In this document: positions 54,705-63,800 of the stretch, one piece after another | Numbering within the stretch: position 1 is the first letter of the stretch | Layout of the letters: every line of letters begins with the position of its first letter | Origin: Bacteroidota bacterium | GTDB taxonomy: Bacteria > Bacteroidota > Bacteroidia > Bacteroidales > SKPS01 | Length of the DNA stretch: 64,000 nucleotides | Reading direction: 5' to 3' | Assembly: GCA_022709695.1 (NCBI GenBank) | Contig: JAKLII010000002.1 | Coordinates: 472,955-536,954, forward strand | The notes under the pieces: model-generated | The model's database searches: none | What the model saw: only the letters and a program-made list of their open reading frames with translations | Told to the model about the DNA's origin: nothing | Position numbers and translations under genes: made by a program

Positions 54705-55946
54705 TTACATCCTATCCAGCTTGCCCTTAAGAGGTGCAATAAAACTTTTATACGGGTTCAGGCTATCGGGGTGGACGGGTTTTGCGGGTGGAGATTCCAG
54801 TTTCAGGGGATTGATGGGGGTGCCGTTTTTGTACACCCTGAAATCGAGGTGGGGACCGGTGGAGAGGCCTGTACTGCCCACGTAGCCAATTACATCGCCC
54901 TGTTTCACACGGCTGCCATGGCGGATTCCGGATCCAAATCCTCTGAGGTGCATGTACACGGTGGTATACACGCTGTTGTGCCTCACTTTCACCATTTTTC
55001 CCGCGCCTCCCGCGTATCGGGCATCGATCACAGTGCCATCGCCGATGGTACGCACCGGGGTGCCCGGGGCTGCTGAGTAATCCACGCCGTGGTGGGGACG
55101 GTACCGGCGGAGGATGGGGTGCAGGCGGCTGTGCGAAAAATGGGAACTGATGCGCCTGAACTCGAGCGGAGCCTTCAGGAATTCGCGCCGCAGGGAGGTT
55201 CCCTGGTCGTCGAAATACTGCATTCTCCCCTCCTGCATGTACCTGAAAGCATAGAAATCGGTGCCGTTATTTCTGAACCAGGCTGCATGGATGGTTCCGA
55301 TACCGGTACTTTTTCCCTCTACCATCAGTTCATCATAGAGCACTTTAAACCTGTCGCCCTCCTGTAAGCCAAAGAAATCGATCACCCAGGCGAAAACATC
55401 TGAAAGGCTGAGGATCAGTTCAGGGTTTTTTCCGTCGTCGGTCATGGTATTCCACAAGGAAGAGGTGATGGTAGCAGAATACTGATGGACTATGGTATCC
55501 ACCGGCAGCGCTCCGGTGGTAACGGCGACCACCGTATCGGATGAAAAGATCACATAATTTACGGGATCGGTATGGTAAATAAAATACCGCAGGGGATTGC
55601 CCCCGGTTTTTTCCCTGAACAGGGTACATGGGTTGCCTGCTTTGATTTTACGAAGGTCGAGAACCCCTTCCGATTTTGCCACCCAAGCATTCACAAGGGT
55701 ATCGGAGGCCCCCCATTCCAGCATGATCGACCCAAAAACGGCACCTTCCGGGAAAACGGTATCGGTGGCTGAAAAACGGTCGAGAGGGATCCCATAGCGT
55801 GTTCTCACCACAACACTGTCGGTGGATTCAGCAGTATCCCCTCCCCTGCTGCACCCCTGGCTGCCGATACCAAATATCAGCAGGAATGCCACGATTGCCA
55901 CCAGAACAACGGATCCTACTGCCAGTAACCAGGTTTTACGCTTCAC
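54705..55946 (-). CDS. M23 family metallopeptidase (LytM-type endopeptidase)
   Basis: 413 residues. A hydrophobic segment near the N-terminus (V-L-V-A-I-V-A-F-L-L-I-F-G-I) is an anchor or signal; Cys32 in G-S-Q-G-C could be lipidated. The middle part is beta-rich (OapA/LysM-like architecture). The catalytic LytM domain near the C-terminus has H-H-G-V-D-Y (HxxxD-type zinc ligands) and G-P-H-L-D-F (HxH-type). It should cleave peptide crosslinks in peptidoglycan at the envelope. A -7 TACTTTTG lies at 55978-55985, 31 bases upstream. Confidence 0.92.
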   Translation of the reverse strand: MKRKTWLLAVGSVVLVAIVAFLLIFGIGSQGCSRGGDTAESTDSVVVRTRYGIPLDRFSATDTVFPEGAVFGSIMLEWGASDTLVNAWVAKSEGVLDLRKIKAGNPCTLFREKTGGNPLRYFIYHTDPVNYVIFSSDTVVAVTTGALPVDTIVHQYSATITSSLWNTMTDDGKNPELILSLSDVFAWVIDFFGLQEGDRFKVLYDELMVEGKSTGIGTIHAAWFRNNGTDFYAFRYMQEGRMQYFDDQGTSLRREFLKAPLEFRRISSHFSHSRLHPILRRYRPHHGVDYSAAPGTPVRTIGDGTVIDARYAGGAGKMVKVRHNSVYTTVYMHLRGFGSGIRHGSRVKQGDVIGYVGSTGLSTGPHLDFRVYKNGTPINPLKLESPPAKPVHPDSLNPYKSFIAPLKGKLDRM

Positions 55947-55977
55947 TGATCTCCTGTGATTGCATTGCGTGAAGGCT

Positions 55978-55985
55978 CAAAAGTA
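55978..55985 (-). promoter_or_regulatory. Bacteroidota -7 promoter element for the M23 peptidase
   Basis: TACTTTTG on the minus strand, 31 bases before the start at 55946. Confidence 0.5.
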
Positions 55986-56164
55986 TGGAAAACACCGGAA
56001 TGCCCGTGACGTGTTGAAAAGTTTTTTCTCTTTTGGATGCGATAGAGCGATATGTTTTAATTTTGATACCTATTGTAACTACCCAGACAGAAAACAGATG
56101 GCGATGATGAAGTGTTAAGACACGATCCTGAAATCTCATCTGACCATATTGAAAAGATCAACAC

Positions 56165-56515
56165 ATGGCAACAATCACATTGGAGGGGATGGACTTTTAC
56201 AGCTTTCACGGCCATTTTGCCGAGGAGCAGAAAATCGGCACCCGTTTCAGGGTGGATCTGAGTGTGGAGGCGGATACCGGAGTGGCTGAACAGAGCGACC
56301 GGCTGCACGATACACTGGATTACCAGGCATTGTACCGTTTGGTAAAGAGAGAGATGGAGCAGGATTCGAAGTTGCTGGAGCATGTGGCCCGGCGGATCCT
56401 GGATTCTGTGAAACGCACCTTCGGGCAGGTAACCTGGTGTACGGTTACGGTGGCCAAGCTGAATCCTCCGCTGGGTGGGAAGCTGGATGCGGTGAGTGTT
56501 ACGCTGGAAGAGTAG
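56165..56515 (+). CDS. folB: Dihydroneopterin aldolase
   Basis: 116 residues, typical FolB length. It cleaves 7,8-dihydroneopterin to 6-hydroxymethyl-dihydropterin in folate synthesis. The N-terminus I-T-L-E-G-M-D-F-Y-S-F-H-G (residues 4-16) carries the conserved Y-x-x-H-G substrate loop, and the E-E-Q-K-I-G segment the catalytic Glu. The C-terminal V-A-K-L-N-P-P-L-G-G is the other conserved block, including the catalytic Lys. It is a single gene upstream of tRNA-Cys. Confidence 0.93.
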   Translation: MATITLEGMDFYSFHGHFAEEQKIGTRFRVDLSVEADTGVAEQSDRLHDTLDYQALYRLVKREMEQDSKLLEHVARRILDSVKRTFGQVTWCTVTVAKLNPPLGGKLDAVSVTLEE

Positions 56516-56554
56516 GTGGCTGTGATATTTTTGTTTGATATTCCGGAAAAACGG

Positions 56555-56562
56555 TATCTTTG
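56555..56562 (+). promoter_or_regulatory. Bacteroidota promoter for tRNA-Cys
   Basis: The -7 element TATCTTTG is preceded by TTTG copies at 56530-56533 and 56534-56537, 17-21 bases upstream, giving a complete -33/-7 promoter. The tRNA begins 15 bases after the -7 box. Confidence 0.65.
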
Positions 56563-56577
56563 CAACGCTGTAATCAG

Positions 56578-56648
56578 GGTCTCGTGGCCGAGTGGCTAGG
56601 CAGCGGTCTGCAAAACCGCGTACAGCGGTTCGAATCCGCTCGAGACCT
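56578..56648 (+). tRNA. tRNA-Cys (anticodon GCA)
   Basis: A 71-base cloverleaf. Acceptor arms GGTCTCG and CGAGACC pair fully, with a T discriminator, the usual base for tRNA-Cys. The D-arm is GCCGAGTGGCTAGGC. The anticodon arm CGGTCTGCAAAACCG places GCA in the loop. The T-arm GCGGTTCGAATCCGC contains the canonical TTCGAAT loop. The variable loop is short. The 3' CCA is not encoded. Confidence 0.95.
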
Positions 56649-56702
56649 CACCCCCACCCGACGATTATTGCCACCGCAGTTATCGTTTTTTATTAACGGC
56701 CT

Positions 56703-57650
56703 ATGAATGCAGAAGATCAACGGTTTATCAGGGCACTTGAGACGGCTGACAAAGCATTGCTGCAGTCGGTACCCCGCAGCGACCTGCATTGTCATGCCGG
56801 CCTCTCCTTCCGTCTGGAGGTACTGGAGCGGTGGGCCGGGAAAAAAATCACCCCTCCCCCATCGCTGATGGAGTCGCTTGCACCGATGAACCGCTGGATT
56901 ACCGAAGAGCTTACTGAGCTCTACCAGGATCGGAAATGCTTCGAATTTTCGCTGAAGGCGGCGTTGGCCGAGGCATGGAACGACGGTATCACCCTGCTGG
57001 AAATGAGCATTGACGTATCCTTCATCGGGCTGTATGAAAATGATCCCATGCGGTTTACCCGCTTCATCCGGGAGGCGCATCAGGTAGTGGCACCTGAGGT
57101 TGATTTCAGGCCTGAGCTGGGCATTGCCAGGGATGCCGATCCCGGCCGCTGGCTCCCTCTGATGCGGGACTGCATTGAAACGGGGGTGTTCCGCAGCATT
57201 GACCTGTATGGCACCGAAGATGCCCGCCCACCGGAAATGTATGCTGAAATGTACCAGCATGCCCGCTCTGCCGGCCTGAAGTGCAAAATGCACTCCGGGG
57301 AATTCGGCACGGCTGCTTCCATGGAACACGACCTCAACGTGCTCAGACCTGATGCCATTCAGCATGGCATTGCTGCTGCCTCTTCGCAGGAGCTGATGCG
57401 CCGGCTGGCGGACGAAGGAACCGTGCTGAATGTCTGCCCTACCAGCAATATCAGATTGTCAAGAGTTACCGGTTACCGCCATCACCCTATACGAACCCTC
57501 TTCGATGCCGGCATTCAGGTTACCCTGAACTCAGACGATATCATGGTATTCGGAAGCCTTGTATCGGATGAATACCTGCATCTTTTCACCCGGGGTGTGA
57601 TGAATGCTGAGGAGCTGAATCAAATCAGGATTACAGGATTGTCCCAGTAA
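56703..57650 (+). CDS. Adenosine deaminase-family hydrolase
   Basis: 315 residues. Metal ligands are His29 and His31 in D-L-H-C-H-A-G; further conserved sites are K-M-H-S-G-E (about residue 195; catalytic His and Glu), Q-H-G-I-A-A and L-N-S-D-D (final Asp ligands), with C-P-T-S-N before it. All motifs needed for deamination of adenosine-type substrates are present. Classical enzymes have H-A-G-E where this one has H-S-G-E, so the substrate may differ (for example another nucleoside or a modified adenine). It starts 55 bases after tRNA-Cys. Confidence 0.88.
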   Translation: MNAEDQRFIRALETADKALLQSVPRSDLHCHAGLSFRLEVLERWAGKKITPPPSLMESLAPMNRWITEELTELYQDRKCFEFSLKAALAEAWNDGITLLEMSIDVSFIGLYENDPMRFTRFIREAHQVVAPEVDFRPELGIARDADPGRWLPLMRDCIETGVFRSIDLYGTEDARPPEMYAEMYQHARSAGLKCKMHSGEFGTAASMEHDLNVLRPDAIQHGIAAASSQELMRRLADEGTVLNVCPTSNIRLSRVTGYRHHPIRTLFDAGIQVTLNSDDIMVFGSLVSDEYLHLFTRGVMNAEELNQIRITGLSQ

Positions 57651-57664
57651 CCAAAACAAATATG

Positions 57665-57672
57665 TATCTTTG
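57665..57672 (+). promoter_or_regulatory. Bacteroidota -7 promoter element for the C25 protease
   Basis: TATCTTTG, 43 bases before the ATG at 57716. It excludes an in-frame ATG at 57662. Confidence 0.55.
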
Positions 57673-57715
57673 TGTCATAAATGATCTGCAAACTAAATCA
57701 GGAGTGCCATTGCCC

Positions 57716-60700
57716 ATGAGAATTCTCTTTTTTACCTGTTTCATGTTACTATTTTCCCTGGTCCATGCGCAGGATATCAGGGTATCCAACCCCCTTCTTC
57801 CGGTTGTATCTTTCAGCGATTATGGTACTGAAGGCCTGGAGGTACACTATCGTGCCGGAAGCCTAACCGAAGTGGGTTCAGAGATACATGAGGGGCTTCT
57901 CTGGAAGCAGATTTCCATCCCCGGGTATCAGCCATCCCGTGCCGGAGGCAAACCCCAGCTACCGGTTCATACCGAACTGGTGGTGGTGCCTGCAGGGGCA
58001 TCTTACGACTGGACCCATACCACGGGGTCCACCGAAGCGCTTCAGGGGTACCGTATTTATCCCACCCTGGCACCTGCCACCGACCGTTATGGCGATCCGG
58101 AGCCTGTATTCGGATACGACCCGGTGGTTTACCATACCGATGCCTATTATCCCGCGAACCCTGTTACCGTTACATCCGTCCAGGAGTTCAGGGGGATGAC
58201 CCTGGTTTGGTTCGAAATCAGTCCGGTACAATACAACCCGGTAACCGGAGCCATAAAGCTCCATCACGACCTGACCCTTGAGATGTCGTTTTCCGGAGCC
58301 AGGCAGTTTTTGCACTACCCCGATCATTCGGCGCATTTTTTAGGCAACTTCTCGCTGACGGCCCTGAATGCAGGATCCATTCAGCGTGAAATTGCCGGAT
58401 ACCTCGACGGGGCTGAGGCCCTGGGTACGGTAACTCCTTCTTCCTATATCATCCTCACCGACACATTGTTTCTGGCAGCTGCCGGGAAGCTGGCGGATTG
58501 GAAGCGGCAGCTCGGCTTTTCGGTGGAGGTTGTTTCAGGTGGGGGCTGGACCTTCAATGCCATGAAAAACGAAGTACAAAGCCGATATCAGCAATGGACT
58601 CCGAAGCCCGATTATGTACTGGTGATCGGCGACCACGACCGGATGCCTGCCCAGATGGTGATAAACCCCGACAATGAGCAGTATGGCACTGATCTGCATC
58701 TTGTGACCATGGGCGGAGGGAACGATTATGTACCTGAAATGGCCAGAGGCAGGCTATCGGTAACTTCAGCAGCCCAGGCCATGACGGTAGTGGACAAGAT
58801 CATCCAGTACGAGAAAAATCCACCGACCGACAGTGCTTTCTATGCTACCGGGCTGAATTGTGCCCAGTTTCAGGATGATGACTTCAATAATTTTGAAGAC
58901 CGCAGGTTTGTGCATACCAGCGAAGAGGTGCGGGACTACCTTACCACCAAAGGGTACGACATCAAGCGGGTGTATTATGCAGATCTTACCAGTTCCACCC
59001 CGCAGTATTACAACCCAAGCTACTATTCGGCAGGGCAGCCATTGCCGGCAGCCCTCACCCAGAGCTCCTTCAGCTGGGGTGGCGGGCCATCACAGATCCT
59101 CAGCCAAATCAACAGTGGCGTATTCTATGTGCTGCACCGCGACCACGGCTATGCCGGTGGATCCGGATGGCATGCCCCGAACTTTGTAACCAGCCATGTG
59201 AGTATGCTGAACAACGGCACAAAGACCCCGGTTGTCTTCAGCATCAATTGCCATACAGGGGAGTTTACCCTTTCTGAATGTTTTGCAGAACGGTTCCAGC
59301 GCCATGCCAATGGTGGGGCCGTAGGCGTAGTGGCTGCCTCATATTACAGCTACAGCGGATGGAACGATGGTTTGACAGCAGGGATCTTCGATGCCATCTG
59401 GGCATCACCTGGCCTTGTGCCGGCGTTTGGTGCAGGGGGCATTTTCAGTCCGGCCAATCCCTCTCATCCCAACATCCGCAATCTGGGCTTTGTGATGAAC
59501 CACGGGTTGTTGCGGATGACCCAGACATGGAGCTCTTCTCCGGTTGAAGCACAATATACGTACCGGCTGTTCCACTATTTCGGTGATCCTGCAATGCGCA
59601 TCCGGACAGCAGTTCCTACCCAGCTAACCGCACAGCATAACGACAGCGTTGTTTGCGGAGCCCCAGGCTTTACGGTTTCTGGCGTTAACCTTCCCGAAGC
59701 CACGGCAACCCTTACTATCCCGGGAAAAATCATCGGGAGTGCAGTTCTGGTAAACGGATCCTGCACCATCCCCACCACCCCGTATGCTGCTCCCTGGCTG
59801 CTGCTCACCGTAAGCGCTCCGGAAGGGATTCCATACACTGATACCATCTGGGTCATTCCCGGCCCGCTGTCGGTTACCGTACAGAAACAGGATGTAAAAT
59901 GCCACGGAAAGGCCGAAGGTGCCATTGAGATTACCATTTCCTGTGGCGTTAGTCCTGCTGCTATCAGCTGGGCACATGGCCCCACCTCAGCATCATTGTC
60001 GCAGTTGCCGGCCGGCACCTATCATTATGTTGTCACCGACGCCAACAACGACTCCATCATCGATTCGGTAATCATCAGCGAACCTTCCTCCCCGTTGCTG
60101 GTCAATGCCAGTATAACCCCTGTTCTGTGCTACTATGGCGCCAACGGATCCATACAAACCAATGTTTCAGGAGGTGTGCCGCCCTATGTGTACAAATGGG
60201 GCAACAACACCACAGGTACATCCCTCACCAATCTGCCTGCAGGAAGTTATGCCCTCACCATTACCGACGGAGTCGGGTGCATCAGGGTGGATACCTTCGT
60301 GGTAACACAGCCACAGCCCCTTAAAGTGGATGCTGACATCATCCATGATATGACCAATACCTGTACCGGACAGGCTACCGCACTTCCTTCAGGGGGTACG
60401 GCTCCCTATACCTACCTCTGGAACGACCCATCGGCCCAAACCAACATCACCGCCACCGGATTATGCCCGGGGCTTGTAAGGGTAACGGTAACCGATCATA
60501 ACGGCTGTATGGCTATCAAGGCCTTTAACATCTACAACACTTCGGGGTTGGAAGATATTGGGCAACCTGCACCGAAAATCTTCCCCAACCCGGTCACCTC
60601 CCAAACGTTGTTCGTTGAGCTTCCCGCATCGGAACCAACCCATCAAATCCTCACTGCCGAAATCTACAATTCCTCCGGCCAACTGATCAGCCGTTATGTG

Positions 60701-60832
60701 GTTTTACCGGAAGACCGGCAAATTGTCATAACACCATTCCCCGAAGCGATCGGACTGTATCACCTCATCATCAGAAGAGATGATTACTCAATATTAATTG
60801 CGGAAAAAATTGCCCGGATCAGATCACTCTGA
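57716..60832 (+). CDS. Gingipain-like C25 cysteine peptidase, T9SS-secreted
   Basis: 1038 residues from the ATG at 57716, set by the promoter at 57665-57672. The signal peptide (1-19) ends L-V-H-A-Q. A propeptide-like region runs to about 220. The C25 domain spans about 225-630, with the His-Cys pair His477 (L-H-R-D-H-G-Y) and Cys512 (I-N-C-H-T-G-E-F), 35 residues apart, close to the spacing in gingipain R. Three SprB-type repeats follow (starting near 720, 797 and 875). The end (about 954-1038) is a T9SS sorting domain (I-F-P-N-P-V-T-S). It should be displayed on the surface or released, cleaving proteins. Specificity is unknown. Confidence 0.9.
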   Translation: MRILFFTCFMLLFSLVHAQDIRVSNPLLPVVSFSDYGTEGLEVHYRAGSLTEVGSEIHEGLLWKQISIPGYQPSRAGGKPQLPVHTELVVVPAGASYDWTHTTGSTEALQGYRIYPTLAPATDRYGDPEPVFGYDPVVYHTDAYYPANPVTVTSVQEFRGMTLVWFEISPVQYNPVTGAIKLHHDLTLEMSFSGARQFLHYPDHSAHFLGNFSLTALNAGSIQREIAGYLDGAEALGTVTPSSYIILTDTLFLAAAGKLADWKRQLGFSVEVVSGGGWTFNAMKNEVQSRYQQWTPKPDYVLVIGDHDRMPAQMVINPDNEQYGTDLHLVTMGGGNDYVPEMARGRLSVTSAAQAMTVVDKIIQYEKNPPTDSAFYATGLNCAQFQDDDFNNFEDRRFVHTSEEVRDYLTTKGYDIKRVYYADLTSSTPQYYNPSYYSAGQPLPAALTQSSFSWGGGPSQILSQINSGVFYVLHRDHGYAGGSGWHAPNFVTSHVSMLNNGTKTPVVFSINCHTGEFTLSECFAERFQRHANGGAVGVVAASYYSYSGWNDGLTAGIFDAIWASPGLVPAFGAGGIFSPANPSHPNIRNLGFVMNHGLLRMTQTWSSSPVEAQYTYRLFHYFGDPAMRIRTAVPTQLTAQHNDSVVCGAPGFTVSGVNLPEATATLTIPGKIIGSAVLVNGSCTIPTTPYAAPWLLLTVSAPEGIPYTDTIWVIPGPLSVTVQKQDVKCHGKAEGAIEITISCGVSPAAISWAHGPTSASLSQLPAGTYHYVVTDANNDSIIDSVIISEPSSPLLVNASITPVLCYYGANGSIQTNVSGGVPPYVYKWGNNTTGTSLTNLPAGSYALTITDGVGCIRVDTFVVTQPQPLKVDADIIHDMTNTCTGQATALPSGGTAPYTYLWNDPSAQTNITATGLCPGLVRVTVTDHNGCMAIKAFNIYNTSGLEDIGQPAPKIFPNPVTSQTLFVELPASEPTHQILTAEIYNSSGQLISRYVVLPEDRQIVITPFPEAIGLYHLIIRRDDYSILIAEKIARIRSL

Positions 60833-60867
60833 CGAAATTATTTACATCTGATACCGTTTGCCCTATT

Positions 60868-63800
60868 GTGAAAAAACTGGAAAAACGCAGAAAAAATAAT
60901 CGCAGGTTTTCAGGCAGAAAATGGGTGATTTCCCTGCTTCTGCTTTGGATGGCATTCCCGGCTTTTTCGCAATTCTACAACGGATCCCAGCTCACCTTCG
61001 GGAAGAACCGTGTACAGTACAATGTTGACAGGTTCTGGACCCATTACCGGTATGCCCGGTTCGACACCTATTTCTACATGGGCGGAAAGGAATATGCTTT
61101 GTACACAGCCCGTTATGCCATGGAGGTGATGCCTGACATGGAGGAGCAACTCGACTACAGCCTTTCGGAGAAGATTCAGTTCATCATCTTCAATAACCTG
61201 TCGGAGCTGAAAGAGAGCAATATTGGCCTTCTGAGCGATGCCACCTACAATATCGGAGGGGTAACCTATATTGTAGGAACCAAAATTTTCCTCTATTTCG
61301 ACGGCAGCTATATTCATCTTGAAAACCAGATCAGAAAAGGGCTTGCACAGGTAATGGTGAATGAGCTGCTGTATGGTTCCGAGATTGCCTCACAAATGAA
61401 GAATTCAACCCTGATAAGTTTTCCGGAATGGTATCTGAACGGGCTGATTTCCTATCTGGGAGAGGAATGGAATGTGGAAACCGACAACTTCGTCAGGGAT
61501 GGGGTTTTAACCGGCAAGTACCGGAATTTCAACAGCCTCACGGGGGAGGATGCCGTGTATGCAGGACACAGTGTATGGAAATATGTAGCAGACAAATATG
61601 GAGCCGGGAGTATTCCCAACATCCTGTATATGACCAAAGTAAGCCGTCAGATCAACAATGGTTTTCTTTATGTGATCGGCGTTCCGTTTAAAACCTTGTC
61701 GAAAGAGTGGATGGAATATTTCAGCAATGAATACTTCAGATACGACGAGGACAGGCTTTTCCCGTCAGGTAAGGAAATGCCGGTAAAACAACGGCGGGAT
61801 ATGGCAGTTACCACTGTAAAGGTGAGTCCGGACGGAAGGTACGCTGCCTTTGTGACCCAGCAATCGGGGAAATACCGGATTATGCTGTATGATGGAGAAA
61901 CCGGCAGGACGAAACGGCTCTTCCGAAGAGGGCATAAGCTGGATCAGAAGGTTGATTACAGCTATCCTTTGCTGGCATGGCATCCCAGCAGCAAGCTGTT
62001 TACCTTTCTGATAGAAGAAAAAGGTTACCCATGGCTCTATTCCTATACCCTGGAAGAGGATCTGCTGGAAAAGGACATCATGTCCGATTTTCAGAAAATC
62101 ACGAGCTATGCCTTCAGCCAGAACGGGGAATTACTGGTGATGAGTGCTGTACAGCGCGGACAGTCGGATATTTTCGTATATTCCAGGTCATCCCGCACCT
62201 CCGAGGCCATCACACGGGATGTCTATGATGACTACACCCCACATTTTCTTGACGAAGGTGCACGGATCATTTTCAGTTCAAACAGGCCGGGAGACACCCT
62301 GGTGCCTGACAGGATTACAGCACGCATCGATACCTTCCGGCTCATTGACCGCATGCCATATACGGATATTTTTGTGTACGATTTTCAGAGAAGAAGCCCC
62401 GTTCTCAGGAGGATTACCAGTACACCCGATTACAGTGAACACCAGCCTTCAGAATATCAGCAGGGTTACATGATGTATCTGTCTGAAGAGAATGGAATCC
62501 TGAACCGGCATCTGGCCCGATTCGACAGCACTGTTGCCTATATTGACACCATCACCCATTACAACTATTTCACCGAATCGTTTCCTGTAACCAATTACCG
62601 CCGCTCTCTTTTATCTGCGGAGGTAAACCGGCCGGGAGGCGAGATGACAGAACTGATCCATTACAGTGGCAAATTCCATATACTACGGTCAGAAGCTGAG
62701 GATGCACGATTGATCAGGGGTGTAACGATGACAAATACCACGTTCAGAATGCAGCAGCTGGCCAGTGGCCGGGGGAGCATCGTGCCCAAATCAAAACCGA
62801 AAGAACAAACACAGGAGCGACAGCAGGAGGGGCAGGCCAAACGGAGGTTTGTAAACGTAAGGCAGCAGCAGGAAGTACCAGTTGACACAACCGTGACTGA
62901 AAAGGAAAATCCTGCGGTTCAACCCCTGCCGGTTCAGAAAAGCCTTTTCAGGGGAGGCCATACCCTGTTCTTCATCCCGAAGGAACGGGTTTACGAAGTG
63001 GCCTTTTCCATCAATCAACTGGTAAGCCAGGTTGACCTCGGATATATCAACTCTGCATACCAGACCTTTACCGGAGGCGGGCAGCCCATATACATCAATC
63101 CGGGTATCAACAGTTACTTTCGGCTGGGTTTAACCGATCTGCTGGAAGATTACCGGATTACGGGTGGAGTCAGAATCTCCTTCAACCTGCAGAACAATGA
63201 ATATTTTCTGAGTTTTGAAGACCTTAAAAACCGATGGGACAAGCAGATCATCCTGCACCGGAAAAGCCTGGAATCCTTTACTGAGTACAGTATTATCAGG
63301 AGTTTATCGCATGAGGTGCATTACCTGATCAAATATCCTTTCAGCAATGTATTCTCTGTTCGTAACGGCCTGATTTTAAGGCTTGACAAAGATGTTTTTC
63401 TGGGAACTGATCTGAACAACCTGGAACGGCTGGATCTGTTCAATGCCTGGTTAACCGGTCGTTCAGAATTGATTTTTGACAATAGCCGTGAGCGGGGGAT
63501 GAATACCCTGTTTGGATCGCGGGGTAAGCTTTTCGGTGAGTATTATCAGAAGATCAACGATCTTGATCAGCACATGATCATCCTTGGTGGTGATTACCGG
63601 TATTATCTGCCCATCCACCGTACTTTCATCTGGGCGAACAGGATTGCAGGAAGCACCTCATTTGGCAACAACCGGTTGATGTACTATATGGGCGGGGTTG
63701 ACAACTGGTTGCTTCCCCGGTTCAACAATGACATCAACATCGACAGGGAGCAAAACTGGACCTACCAGACCCTGGCCACCAACATGCGTGGCTTTGAGCA

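Noticed and set aside
57662-57715. Extended N-terminus for the C25 protease
   Set aside because: A -7 promoter element overlaps this extension, and the ATG at 57716 starts a proper signal peptide.
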